Source: Stenotrophomonas maltophilia
GTDB taxonomy: Bacteria > Pseudomonadota > Gammaproteobacteria > Xanthomonadales > Xanthomonadaceae
Direction of reading: 5' to 3'
DNA length: 64,000 nt
Assembly (NCBI GenBank): GCA_900113425.1
Contig: FOZF01000001.1
Span: 1,032,358-1,096,357, forward strand
Positions within the stretch are counted from its first letter, which is position 1. Every line of letters begins with the position of its first letter. The translations under genes and the position numbers were made by a program. The notes beneath the pieces are model-generated. The model ran no database searches and had not been told where the DNA came from. It worked only from the letters and a program-made list of their open reading frames with translations. Positions 27,185 to 35,992 of this stretch are shown one piece after another.

Positions 27185-27965
27185 AGCCGATCCGCGACGG
27201 CTCGAAACCGTCCTTGCAGAACCAGCCCTGGCAGTTCAGCCAGATCAGGAATGCCTTGCCCCGCAGGTTCTCTTCCGGCAGCAGCCCCCAGAAGCGTCCA
27301 TCATCGCTGTTGTCACGGTTGTCGCCCATCACCAGGTACTTGCCGGCTGGCACCGTCCACTGGCCCTGGCCACGCGGATAGTCGGTCTCCAGCACGGTGT
27401 GGGTGCGGCCCGGGAGATGCTCGACCAGCAGGTTGGCGCCCTCACCCTGGCCCTTGTGGCCGGCGTAGATACCCTTGTTGTCGTACTTCACCGGCTCGCC
27501 GTTCAGCACCAGGCTGTCGCCCTCGAACACCACGGTGTCACCCGGCACGCCGATCACGCGCTTGATGAAGTTCTCGCCCTTGGCCGGGTCGTTGTCGCCG
27601 TGGCCCGGGAAGTGGAACACCACCACATCGCCGCGTGCGGGATCACCCACCGGCACGAAGCGGGTATTGGTGATCGGCAGGCGCAGGCCATAGGCGAACT
27701 TGTTGACCAGAATGAAATCACCGATCAGCAGGTTCGGCATCATCGAACTGGACGGGATCTTGTACGGCTCGGCAATGAAGCTGCGCACGACCAGCACGAT
27801 CGCCAGCACCGGGAAGAATGCACGCGAGTAATCCACCAGCACCGGCTCGGTGTCGAGCAGGCCTGCACGCTGGGCGCGGCGCCTGGCGAAGTACAGCTTG
27901 TCCGCAAGCAGGATCAGGCCCGAGGCCAGGGTCAGCACGACCAGGAGGATCTCAAACAGTTTCAT
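27171..27965 (-). CDS. lepB: Signal peptidase I
   Basis: A 264-residue inner-membrane serine/lysine protease that removes signal peptides from exported proteins. Two N-terminal membrane segments (residues 5-22 and about 48-65) precede the catalytic Ser74 in PSSSMMPN; the general-base Lys lies in FIKRVIGVPGD. The late GDNRDNSDDGRFWG block (box E) is present. It is 54 bases downstream of lepA, the usual order. A 15-bp tandem duplication covers its stop codon. Confidence 0.95.
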   Translation of the reverse strand: MKLFEILLVVLTLASGLILLADKLYFARRRAQRAGLLDTEPVLVDYSRAFFPVLAIVLVVRSFIAEPYKIPSSSMMPNLLIGDFILVNKFAYGLRLPITNTRFVPVGDPARGDVVVFHFPGHGDNDPAKGENFIKRVIGVPGDTVVFEGDSLVLNGEPVKYDNKGIYAGHKGQGEGANLLVEHLPGRTHTVLETDYPRGQGQWTVPAGKYLVMGDNRDNSDDGRFWGLLPEENLRGKAFLIWLNCQGWFCKDGFEPSRIGSGIN

Positions 27966-28019
27966 TCAGGGTCCTTTGCAACGTCACCGGACGACCGGCC
28001 CGGAAGGGCCGGTGCGGGC

Positions 28020-29828
28020 TTACTTGTTGTCCATCTGCAGCACGGCCAGGAACGCTTCCTGCGGGATTTCCACGCGGCCGACCTGCTTCATGCGCTTCTT
28101 GCCTTCCTTCTGCTTTTCCAGAAGCTTCTTCTTGCGCGAAACGTCGCCACCATAGCACTTGGCCAGCACGTTCTTGCGCATGGCCTTGACCGTGGTGCGG
28201 GCGATGATCTGCGAGCCGACAGCCGCCTGGATCGCGACGTCGAACATCTGCCGCGGGATCAGGTCCTTCATCTTCTCGCACAGCTCGCGGCCGCGGCGGT
28301 CAGCGTGACTGCGGTGCACGATCAGCGACAGCGCATCGACCTTGTCGCCATTGATCAGCACGTCCACGCGTACGAACGGGCCGGCGTCGAAGCGCACGAA
28401 GTGGTAGTCCAGCGACGCGTAGCCGCGGCTGACCGACTTCAGCTTGTCGAAGAAGTCCAGCACCACTTCGGCCATCGGCAGCTCGTAGCTGATCTGCACC
28501 TGGCTGCCCAGGTAGTTGATGCCGATCTGGCTGCCGCGCTTTTCCTCGCACAGCTTGATGATGTTGCCGATGTACTCCTCGGGGGTGAGTACGTTGGCAC
28601 GGATGATCGGCTCGCGGATCTCCTCAACCTGGTTCACTGCCGGCAGCTTGGCCGGGTTATCCATGTTGATGATCGAGCCATCGGTCTTCAGGACCTCGTA
28701 CACCACCGTCGGCGCGGTGCTGATCAGGTCCAGGTTGTACTCGCGCTCCAGCCGTTCCTGCACGATCTCCATGTGCAGCATGCCGAGGAAGCCGCAGCGG
28801 AAACCGAAGCCCATCGCCTCCGAGCTTTCCGGCTCGAAGCGCAGCGCGGCATCGTTCAGGCGCAGCTTGTCCAGCGCCTCGCGCAGGTCCGGATAGTCCT
28901 CGGCGTCGACCGGGAACAGGCCGGCGAACACGCGCGGCTGCATCTCCTGGAAGCCCGGCAGCGGCTTCGGCGCCGGATCACCGGCCAGGGTCAGGGTGTC
29001 GCCGACCGGCGCACCATGCACGTCCTTGATGCTGGCCGTGACCCAACCCACCTCACCCGCGCGCAGCGCCGGCAGCACCTTGCGCTTGGGGGTGAACACG
29101 CCGACGTTGTCGACCTGGTGGTTGCGGCCGGTGGACATCACCTGCAGCTTGTCGCCGGCCTTGATCTCGCCCTGCATGACGCGCACCAGCGAGACCACGC
29201 CGAGGTAGTTGTCGAACCAGGAGTCGATGATCAGCGCCTGCAGCTTGTCGGTATCGCGCGGCTGCGGCGGCGGAATGCGGTGGACGATGGCTTCCAGCAC
29301 GTCCTGCACGTTCAGGCCGGTCTTGGCGCTGACCGGCACGGCGTCGGCGGCGTCGATGCCGATCACGGCCTCGATCTCGGCCTTGGCGCGTTCGATGTCG
29401 GCCGTGGGCAGGTCGATCTTGTTGATCACCGGCACCACTTCCAGGCCCTGCTCCACCGCGGTGTAGCAGTTCGCCACCGACTGCGCTTCCACGCCCTGGG
29501 CAGCATCGACCACCAGCAGCGCACCTTCGCAGGCGGCCAGCGAGCGACTGACTTCATACGAGAAGTCGACGTGGCCCGGGGTGTCGATGAAGTTCAGATG
29601 GTAGGTCTGCCCGTCCTTGGCCAGGTACGGCAGCGATACCGACTGCGCCTTGATGGTGATGCCACGCTCGCGCTCGATCGGGTTGGAGTCGAGTACCTGC
29701 GCTTCCATCTCGCGGGCCTGCAGGCCACCACAAAGCTGGATGATGCGGTCGGCCAGCGTGGACTTGCCGTGGTCGACGTGGGCGATGATGGAGAAGTTGC
29801 GGATGTTCCGCATCGAATCAGATGACAT
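28020..29828 (-). CDS. lepA: Elongation factor 4 (LepA)
   Basis: A 602-residue translational GTPase. G1 AHVDHGKST, the switch [10 protein letters not shown] and NKIDLP are intact, followed by the beta-barrel and EF-G-like domains, and the LepA-specific C-terminal domain ending in a Lys-rich stretch ([20 protein letters not shown]). LepA back-translocates or remodels stalled ribosomes and affects initiation. The start may be 29828 or the Met at 29813. The 162-base gap from degP holds a hairpin, so lepA may have its own promoter there. Confidence 0.96.
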   Translation of the reverse strand: MSSDSMRNIRNFSIIAHVDHGKSTLADRIIQLCGGLQAREMEAQVLDSNPIERERGITIKAQSVSLPYLAKDGQTYHLNFIDTPGHVDFSYEVSRSLAACEGALLVVDAAQGVEAQSVANCYTAVEQGLEVVPVINKIDLPTADIERAKAEIEAVIGIDAADAVPVSAKTGLNVQDVLEAIVHRIPPPQPRDTDKLQALIIDSWFDNYLGVVSLVRVMQGEIKAGDKLQVMSTGRNHQVDNVGVFTPKRKVLPALRAGEVGWVTASIKDVHGAPVGDTLTLAGDPAPKPLPGFQEMQPRVFAGLFPVDAEDYPDLREALDKLRLNDAALRFEPESSEAMGFGFRCGFLGMLHMEIVQERLEREYNLDLISTAPTVVYEVLKTDGSIINMDNPAKLPAVNQVEEIREPIIRANVLTPEEYIGNIIKLCEEKRGSQIGINYLGSQVQISYELPMAEVVLDFFDKLKSVSRGYASLDYHFVRFDAGPFVRVDVLINGDKVDALSLIVHRSHADRRGRELCEKMKDLIPRQMFDVAIQAAVGSQIIARTTVKAMRKNVLAKCYGGDVSRKKKLLEKQKEGKKRMKQVGRVEIPQEAFLAVLQMDNK

Positions 29829-29928
29829 AGGTGGCGGCGGCGCGCGGCGTCGTCAGGGTAACGGTGGATTATCGCACGCCCGGGGCCCGCCCGCGAAAGG
29901 CGCCCGGCCGGGCCAGGGCCGGAACGAC

Positions 29929-29954
29929 CGAAGCCCCGCCTGAGCGGGGCTTCG
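29929..29954 (-). terminator. Hairpin after degP
   Basis: An 11-bp perfect stem (CGAAGCCCCGC / GCGGGGCTTCG) with a 4-base loop, 36 bases after the degP stop; the following bases on the minus strand are only moderately T-rich (TCGTTCC). A partial terminator between degP and lepA. Confidence 0.55.
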
Positions 29955-29990
29955 GGGGCGCAGCGGCTGCCGGAGCAGCCCGGTCCGGCC

Positions 29991-31523
29991 TTATTCGCCG
30001 GCCTTGACCGCCACGAAGGCGCTGTTGCCGTTGCCGGTGCGGACCAGCAGCATCACCACATCGCCCTTCTTGTAGCTGGACAGCGCGCGGTTCAGCGACT
30101 CCACGCCGCTCACCTGGGTGCTGGCCACCTGCAGGATCACCATGCCCGGGGACAGGCCGGCATCCCGGGCGCCCTGCCCCTTGACGCCGGTGATGCGCAC
30201 GCCCTCGCCCGATTCCAGGCCCAGCTGCTTGCGCTGCGGCGCGGTCAGATCGCTGACGTCCAGGCCCAGCAGGGCATTGGCACCACTCTGCGGGGCGGCA
30301 TCGGCCCTGGCGGTGGCGGGGCTGCGGGCGCTGGCCTGGTCATCCTCGGCCAACGCGGTCAGGGTGGCGCTCAGGTCGCGCGGCTTGCCGTCACGGATGA
30401 CGCCCAGGGTCACCCGGCTGCCCGGGGCCATGGCGCCGATCAGCGGCGGCAGATCGGACCAGCTGTTGACCGGGGCACCGTTCACGGTGCGGATCACATC
30501 CCCCACCTTCACGCCGGCACGGGCGGCCGCCGAATCCGGCACGATCTGGTTGACCAGCGCACCCCGGCTGTCCGGCAGGCCCATGGCCTGCGCCTTCAGG
30601 CCGTCGATCTCCTGCACCACCGCGCCCAGCTGGCCGCGGGTGACCCGGCCGGTCTTCTTGATCTGCTCGACCGCGCTCATCGCCAGGTCGATCGGAATCG
30701 CGAAGCTGATGCCCATGTAGCCACCGGACGCAGAGAAGATCTGCGAGTTGATGCCGACCACTTCGCCCCGGGTGTTCAGCAGCGGGCCACCGGAGTTGCC
30801 CTGGTTGATCGCCACGTCGGTCTGGATGAACGGCACGTAGCGCTGGTCAGGGCCGCCGGTGCTGCGGCCGAGGGCGCTGACCACGCCGGCGGTGACCGAG
30901 TGGTCGAGGCCGAACGGCGAGCCGATCGCGACAACCCACTGGCCCGGCTTCAGGCTGTTGGAATCGCCGACACGGACGGTCGGCAGGTTCCTGCCTTCAA
31001 TCTTCAACAGGGCGACGTCGTACTGCTGGTCGCTGCCCACCACCTTGGCGGTGAACTCACGGCGATCGCCCAGCTTGACCTTCACCTCGCTGGCGTCGGC
31101 AACCACGTGGTAGTTGGTCAACACGTAGCCGTCCGGCGAAATGATGAAGCCCGACCCCATGCCGCGGCCCTTGATGCTGGGACCGCCGTCGGGGCCGCCC
31201 GGCCCCTGCCCCGGCATCGGGAAGTCGGGGCCGAAGAAGCGACGGAAGAACTCCGGCATGTCATCGTCCCCCATCGGCCCGCGCGCCTGGCGGTTGCTGC
31301 GGACGATGGTGGTGTCGACGTTGACCACACCCGGGCCGACCTGCTCGACGAGGCTGGTGAAATCAGGCAGGCCGGTGACCAGCGGCTGTGCCGGAGCGCG
31401 GGGCGCGGCAGCGGCCGCAGCCGGCGCGGTCTGGGCTGCCGGGGACGGCGCCTGGGCACAGGCCACCAGCGGCAGGGTCAGGGCCAGCAGGCCGATGGCC
31501 TGCGTGCGGAATCGGGGAGTCAT
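29991..31523 (-). CDS. DegP/MucD-type periplasmic serine endoprotease (Do family)
   Basis: A 510-residue HtrA-family protease/chaperone for misfolded envelope proteins. The trypsin-like triad is visible: His in NYHVVADASEV, Asp in YDVALLKI, Ser in GNSGGPLLN. Two PDZ domains follow (around residues 285-370 and 420-500). The signal ends LPLVACAQA: Cys22 could be a lipobox, or cleavage may follow AQA. The ATG at 31523 has GGAGG 9 bases upstream; the longer frame above it is not used. Its place after rpoE-rseA matches mucD/degP, where it both responds to and damps sigma-E signalling. Confidence 0.93.
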   Translation of the reverse strand: MTPRFRTQAIGLLALTLPLVACAQAPSPAAQTAPAAAAAAPRAPAQPLVTGLPDFTSLVEQVGPGVVNVDTTIVRSNRQARGPMGDDDMPEFFRRFFGPDFPMPGQGPGGPDGGPSIKGRGMGSGFIISPDGYVLTNYHVVADASEVKVKLGDRREFTAKVVGSDQQYDVALLKIEGRNLPTVRVGDSNSLKPGQWVVAIGSPFGLDHSVTAGVVSALGRSTGGPDQRYVPFIQTDVAINQGNSGGPLLNTRGEVVGINSQIFSASGGYMGISFAIPIDLAMSAVEQIKKTGRVTRGQLGAVVQEIDGLKAQAMGLPDSRGALVNQIVPDSAAARAGVKVGDVIRTVNGAPVNSWSDLPPLIGAMAPGSRVTLGVIRDGKPRDLSATLTALAEDDQASARSPATARADAAPQSGANALLGLDVSDLTAPQRKQLGLESGEGVRITGVKGQGARDAGLSPGMVILQVASTQVSGVESLNRALSSYKKGDVVMLLVRTGNGNSAFVAVKAGE

Positions 31524-31597
31524 CGGACGGCAACCTCCGGATCGGATGGAAGGGAGAAGAAGGGCCCCGCGATGGGCGGGGCGTGGCGGCACCCGGC

Positions 31598-32482
31598 TCA
31601 GTCGCGCGGGCGGGGCGGCGGCGGCAGGTCGTCCTGCAGGCGCGGCTCGAAGGGGTAGAACGTGGCGCTGTCATGCGCCGGGAAGCTGGCGTTGAGCGCG
31701 CCACCTGCGGCCGGAGCCAGGCTGGAGCGCGGCCACGGCCGGGCCTGCAGACCGGCCACCTCGCCGAACGGCAGGTTGCGGCTGGCACCGGCCGGCACGG
31801 TCGGCACCAATGGCGCCTGTGCGGCGGCCACGGCCCGCTGCGACCCGTCGTCGCGCTGCGCCACCCGCGCAGCCTGCTGGCCGCGGGTGGCACTGGCGCT
31901 GGCGCGGCGTGCGTCCTGGCGACGGCTGGCGGCCAATGCGGCCGCCGGAACACTGGCCACCGCCACCACCGCCGGATCAACCGAGGCTTCTGTCACCGTC
32001 GCGGGCGATACCGGTACCGGCGGCAGCTCGGCCTGGCTGGCGACCACCTGGGGTGCCAGCGGCTCTCCGGCAGGGGTCTCCCTCAGCTTCTCGCCACCGA
32101 TCAACAGGGCCACGGCAGCGACCGAGGCGGCCAGTGCGGCACCGCCTCCCCAGGTACGCCAGCCACTGCGGCGCACCTGCCGGTCCTGAAGACCGGACCG
32201 GGGCGTGGGTTCGGCGGCGATGGCAGAGGCAACCGCGGCGCTGAAGCCGGCGGGCGCGAGCACCGACGCCTGCCCGCGCATCACGTCGCCCAGCAGTTGC
32301 CAGCGTTCCTGGCAACCGGCCAGTTCCGGGTCATGCTCCATGCGGCGCAGCAGGAAGCGGGCCTCGTCGGCCCCCAGCTCGCCATCGACCAGGGCCGACA
32401 GCTGTTCCCGATGGCGCTGGTCAAGGCGCAGCCCGGCCGGCGATTGATGATTCTGCGATTCGTTGAATGGATGACTGGTCAT
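31598..32482 (-). CDS. Anti-sigma-E factor (RseA/MucA family)
   Basis: A 294-residue single-pass inner-membrane protein. The N-terminal sigma-binding domain (LSALVDGELGADEARFLLRRM) fits RseA. A membrane segment lies at about residues 113-131 (AALAASVAAVALLIGG), and the periplasmic part is Ala/Pro-rich. It holds RpoE inactive until cleaved under envelope stress. The start overlaps the rpoE stop (ATGA). The periplasmic part is longer than in E. coli RseA and less conserved, so the sensing protease partner cannot be read off. Confidence 0.88.
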   Translation of the reverse strand: MTSHPFNESQNHQSPAGLRLDQRHREQLSALVDGELGADEARFLLRRMEHDPELAGCQERWQLLGDVMRGQASVLAPAGFSAAVASAIAAEPTPRSGLQDRQVRRSGWRTWGGGAALAASVAAVALLIGGEKLRETPAGEPLAPQVVASQAELPPVPVSPATVTEASVDPAVVAVASVPAAALAASRRQDARRASASATRGQQAARVAQRDDGSQRAVAAAQAPLVPTVPAGASRNLPFGEVAGLQARPWPRSSLAPAAGGALNASFPAHDSATFYPFEPRLQDDLPPPPRPRD

Positions 32483-33099
32483 ACGCGGCTCTTCTCACGG
32501 GTGGCGCTGCCGATGTCGAGCAGCGGCCGGAGTTCGGTGTCGATCGCCTCGCGCGCCCGGAAGATCCGTGAACGCACGGTGCCGATCGGGCACCCCATCT
32601 TCTGCGCGATTTCCTCGTAGCTCAGGCCTTCCACCTCGCGCAGGGTGATCGCCGACCGGAGTTCTTCCGGCAGCGCGTTGACGGCCTTCATCACCGTCTG
32701 TTCCAGCTCCTGGCGCATCAACTCGCGCTCGGGCGTGTCGGTGTCGCGCAGGCGCGTGCCGCTGTCGAACTGTTCGGCATCGCCGATGTCGATGTCATCG
32801 GTCGGCGGGCGTCGATTGTGTGAAGCCAGGTAGTTTTTGGCGGTATTCACGGCGATCCGATGCAACCAGGTTGAGAACTGGGCATCGCCACGGAAGCTTC
32901 CGATCGCGCGGTAGGCGCGTATGAAAGTGTCCTGGGCGACGTCCTGACATTCACTCCAGTCGGCGATGTAGCGACCGACCAGGGCCACGACCCGATGCTG
33001 ATACTTGCGCACCAGTACATCGAAAGCCGCGCTCTCGCCGCGCTGCACGCGCCGGACCAGTTCCAGATCCAGCTCCTGTGGTGTTTCAACCTCGGCCAT
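32479..33099 (-). CDS. rpoE: RNA polymerase sigma factor RpoE (AlgU-like)
   Basis: A 206-residue ECF sigma factor. Region 2 is clear (SECQDVAQDTFIRAYRAI and FSTWLHRIAVNTAKNYL), and region 4 carries the helix-turn-helix GLSYEEIAQKMGCPIGTVRSR. The ATG at 33099 gives the standard length; the longer frame upstream runs through the promoter. It directs envelope-stress genes and, through an upstream sigma-E-type promoter, probably its own operon with rseA and degP. It is divergent from the fatty-acid oxidation gene across 235 bases. Confidence 0.95.
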   Translation of the reverse strand: MAEVETPQELDLELVRRVQRGESAAFDVLVRKYQHRVVALVGRYIADWSECQDVAQDTFIRAYRAIGSFRGDAQFSTWLHRIAVNTAKNYLASHNRRPPTDDIDIGDAEQFDSGTRLRDTDTPERELMRQELEQTVMKAVNALPEELRSAITLREVEGLSYEEIAQKMGCPIGTVRSRIFRAREAIDTELRPLLDIGSATREKSRV

Positions 33100-33139
33100 G
33101 GGGGGCCGCACTCCTGTCAGCCCAACCGACGTCGGGCAA

Positions 33140-33166
33140 TGAGACTGCCAATCCCGGGAAAAGTTC
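33140..33166 (-). promoter_or_regulatory. Sigma-E-type autoregulatory promoter of rpoE
   Basis: On the minus strand GAACTT (33166-33161), a 16-base spacer and TCTCA (33144-33140) match the sigma-E consensus GAACTT-N16-TCTGA at all but one position. The start would lie near 33133, giving a leader of about 34 bases to the rpoE ATG. Confidence 0.8.
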
Positions 33167-33334
33167 AGTCGCCGATCACCCGGCGCCGCACCAGCTTTTA
33201 ACCACTGTTCCGTTAGCGTTCTGTTCCACGGCCATGGATCCGGAACCGCCACTCCCCTGCTATAGGGATTTGACGCGGGGGAAACAACCTCTGGATCATA
33301 GCCGCTTCTCCATACACAACCGGATGGAACGTCC

Positions 33335-35398
33335 ATGCTCTCAGGCTTCGATGGTCTCCGCTTCAGCCACTGGCACCCCGAGATCCGCGACGACGGCGTG
33401 GTGGTCCTGTCCCTGGATCGTCAGGACAGCAGTGTCAACGCGATGTCGCAGGACGTGCTGCTGGAGCTGGGCGATCTGCTCGAACGCATCGCGCTGGATC
33501 CGCCGAAGGGCGTGGTGATCCAGTCCCTGAAGAAGGCCGGCTTCATCGCCGGCGCCGATCTGAAGGAATTCCAGGAGTTCGACCGGCGCGGCACCGTCAA
33601 CGATGCCATCCGCCGCGGCCAATCCACCTATCAGAAGCTGGCGGAGCTGCCCTGCCCGACCGTCGCAGCCATCCATGGCCACTGTCTGGGTGGCGGCACC
33701 GAGCTGGCCCTGGCCTGCCGTTACCGCGTGGCCTCCAACGACAGCAGCACCCGCATCGGCCTGCCGGAAACCCAGCTGGGCATCTTCCCTGGCTGGGGTG
33801 GCAGCGCGCGCCTGCCGCAGCTGGTCGGCGCGCCGGCGGCGATGGACATGATGCTGACCGGCCGCACCCTCTCGGCCTCGGCTGCGCGTGGCATCGGCCT
33901 GGTCGACAAGGTGGTGGCACCGGCGGTGGTGCTCGACACCGCCGTCGCTCTGGCGCTGGCCGGCACCACGCGGCCGTTCAAGCAGCGTGCGCTGGCATGG
34001 GCCAGCAACACCTGGCTGGCGCGCAAGGTGCTGGCACCGCAGATGATCAAGCAGGTCGCGCGCAAGGCGAAGAAGGACCAGTACCCGGCGCCGTATGCAC
34101 TGATCAGCACCTGGCAGCGCAGCGCCGGCAAGCCGGTGCAGGCCCGCCTGGATGCCGAGCGCCGCGCTGTGGTCAAACTGGCCAGCACGCCGACCGCGCG
34201 CAATCTGATCCGCATCTTCTTCCTGACCGAGCGCCTGAAGGGTCTGGGCGGCGGCGATTCCGGCATCCGCCACGTGCACGTGGTCGGCGCCGGCGTGATG
34301 GGCGGTGACATCGCCGCGTGGGCGGCCTACAAGGGCTTCGAGGTCACCCTGCAGGATCGCGAGCAGCGCTTCATCGATCCGGCGATGGAACGCGCGCAGG
34401 CACTGTTCGCCAAGAAGGTGAAGGACGAGAGCAAGCGTCCGGCGGTGGCGGCCCGGCTGCGGGCGGACCTGGAGGGCAAGGGCGTGGCCGACGCCGATCT
34501 GGTGATCGAGGCGATCATCGAGAACCCGGAGGCCAAGCGCGCGCTGTATCAGACGCTGGAGCCGGGCATGAAGGCCGATGCGCTGCTGACCACCAACACC
34601 TCGTCGATTCCGCTGGTGGAACTGCGCGACCACATCCAGCGCCCGGCGCAGTTCGCCGGCCTGCACTACTTCAATCCGGTGGCACAGATGCCGCTGGTGG
34701 AAATCATCCATCACGACGGCATGGCGCCGGAGACCGAGCGCCGCCTGGCAGCGTTCTGCAAGGCGCTGGGCAAGTTCCCGGTACCGGTGGCGGGCAGCCC
34801 GGGCTTCCTGGTCAACCGCGTGCTGTTCCCGTACATGCTGGAAGCGGCCACCGCCTATGCCGAAGGTATCCCGGGCCCGGTGATCGACAAGGCGGCGGTG
34901 AAGTTCGGTATGCCGATGGGCCCCATCGAGCTGATCGACACGGTCGGCCTGGATGTCGCCGCTGGCGTGGGCCGCGAGCTGGCGCCGTTCCTCGGCCTGC
35001 AGATTCCGGCGGCACTGCAGACGGTGGAGGCCGACAAGCGCGGCAAGAAGGATGGCCAGGGCATCTACACCTGGGAGAACGGCAAGCCGAAGAAGCCGGA
35101 TGTCGCCAGCGACTACCAGGCCCCTGCGGACCTGGAAGATCGCCTGATCCTGCCGCTGCTCAACGAGGCGGTGGCCTGCCTGCACGAAGGCGTGGTGGCC
35201 GATGCGGACCTGCTGGATGCGGGCGTGATTTTCGGCACCGGATTCGCGCCGTTCCGCGGGGGTCCGATCCAGCACATCCGCGCGGTGGGTGCCGATGCGA
35301 TCGTCGAGCGCCTGAAGGCGCTGCAGCAGCGTCACGGTGACCGCTTTGCCCCGCGCCCGGGCTGGGACAACCCTGCCCTGCGCGAACCGGTGGTGTGA
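33335..35398 (+). CDS. Fatty-acid oxidation multifunctional enzyme: enoyl-CoA hydratase / 3-hydroxyacyl-CoA dehydrogenase
   Basis: A 687-residue FadB/FadJ-like fusion. The N-terminal crotonase domain has IAGADLKEF (oxyanion hole) and the two catalytic glutamates in GGGTELALACR and LPETQLGIFPGWGG. From about residue 310 a Rossmann dehydrogenase domain begins (VVGAGVMGGDIAAW), with NTSSIP and the catalytic His in LHYFNPVAQMPLVEI; the C-terminal dehydrogenase half follows. It hydrates enoyl-CoA and oxidises the 3-hydroxyacyl-CoA in beta-oxidation. It is shorter than E. coli FadB (729), closer to FadJ. No partner thiolase is adjacent; a thiolase lies 26 kb away. A strong terminator follows. Confidence 0.93.
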   Translation: MLSGFDGLRFSHWHPEIRDDGVVVLSLDRQDSSVNAMSQDVLLELGDLLERIALDPPKGVVIQSLKKAGFIAGADLKEFQEFDRRGTVNDAIRRGQSTYQKLAELPCPTVAAIHGHCLGGGTELALACRYRVASNDSSTRIGLPETQLGIFPGWGGSARLPQLVGAPAAMDMMLTGRTLSASAARGIGLVDKVVAPAVVLDTAVALALAGTTRPFKQRALAWASNTWLARKVLAPQMIKQVARKAKKDQYPAPYALISTWQRSAGKPVQARLDAERRAVVKLASTPTARNLIRIFFLTERLKGLGGGDSGIRHVHVVGAGVMGGDIAAWAAYKGFEVTLQDREQRFIDPAMERAQALFAKKVKDESKRPAVAARLRADLEGKGVADADLVIEAIIENPEAKRALYQTLEPGMKADALLTTNTSSIPLVELRDHIQRPAQFAGLHYFNPVAQMPLVEIIHHDGMAPETERRLAAFCKALGKFPVPVAGSPGFLVNRVLFPYMLEAATAYAEGIPGPVIDKAAVKFGMPMGPIELIDTVGLDVAAGVGRELAPFLGLQIPAALQTVEADKRGKKDGQGIYTWENGKPKKPDVASDYQAPADLEDRLILPLLNEAVACLHEGVVADADLLDAGVIFGTGFAPFRGGPIQHIRAVGADAIVERLKALQQRHGDRFAPRPGWDNPALREPVV

Positions 35399-35456
35399 TG
35401 TGATGTGATCGGCCGGGCCTGCGGCCCGGCACCCGCGCAGGCAACAGCAACATCTG

Positions 35457-35492
35457 AAGCCAGAGCCGGAGCAACAGCCGGCTCTGGCTTTT
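35457..35492 (+). terminator. Rho-independent terminator of the fatty-acid oxidation gene
   Basis: AAGCCAGAGCCGG (35457-35469) and CCGGCTCTGGCTT (35478-35490) form a perfect 13-bp stem with an 8-base loop, followed by TTCTGTTT. Confidence 0.85.
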
Positions 35493-35497
35493 CTGTT

Positions 35498-35611
35498 TGT
35501 CGGGCGGGGCGGTGTCGGGTTGCGGGGACGCCGTAAACCCATCCCTGGGGGCTTGGCCGCGGCATCCATGCCGCGGACACCCCGCAACCCGACACCGCCC
35601 CGCCCCCGACA
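35498..35611 (+). repeat. Palindrome A of the paired-palindrome family
   Basis: Arms of about 30 bases (left 35498-35529, right ~35578-35611) pair almost throughout; the arms contain GGTGTCGGGTTGCGGGG and its complement. The core includes GACGCCGTAAACCCATCCCTG and an inner hairpin CCGCGG-CATCCATG-CCGCGG (the inner stem is unique to this copy). It is in forward orientation and paired with copy B. The 594-base gap between the fatty-acid oxidation gene and the first pirin is largely filled by A, B and their linker; I see no gene in it. Confidence 0.88.
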
Positions 35612-35735
35612 GTTTCCCGGTGACGGTGGGGAACGGCGGTTCCGCGAATGGTTGCCACCTGGAGCGAAGCGACCGGCGTTTGATGTTGATTTTCTTCTTT
35701 CTTGTCCGTGGCTGACGCGCACGGAAACTGTCAGG

Positions 35736-35839
35736 GGCCGGGCGGGTGGGTTGCGCAGGACCGTTGGCGCCATGGATGGCGCCATCGAGCCCCCATGGAT
35801 GGCTTTACGGCGTGTCCTGCGCAACCCACCCGCCCGGCC
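35736..35839 (-). repeat. Palindrome B of the paired-palindrome family
   Basis: Arms 35736-35761 and 35814-35839 are perfect inverted complements over 26 bases (containing GGCGGGTGGGTTGCGC), unlike those of copy A. The core, read on the minus strand, repeats the ACGCCGTAAA...CCATCC... pattern and an inner stem TGGCGC-CATCCATG-GCGCCA. The linker between A and B is bounded by GACAGTTTCC and GGAAACTGTC, themselves inverted. Confidence 0.9.
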
Positions 35840-35992
35840 CAAACACTGACTCGCATCCTGACCTGTATCCAGCAATCCAGCCACGAGGGGCTGCGCCGTT
35901 GGCTGGAACACCCTGTTACCCGCATGGGGCATGTGTCCGTCACGGCTGCATGCCATGCTGGCGCTCTTGATCCCTGCCAGCGAGACGCCCGC

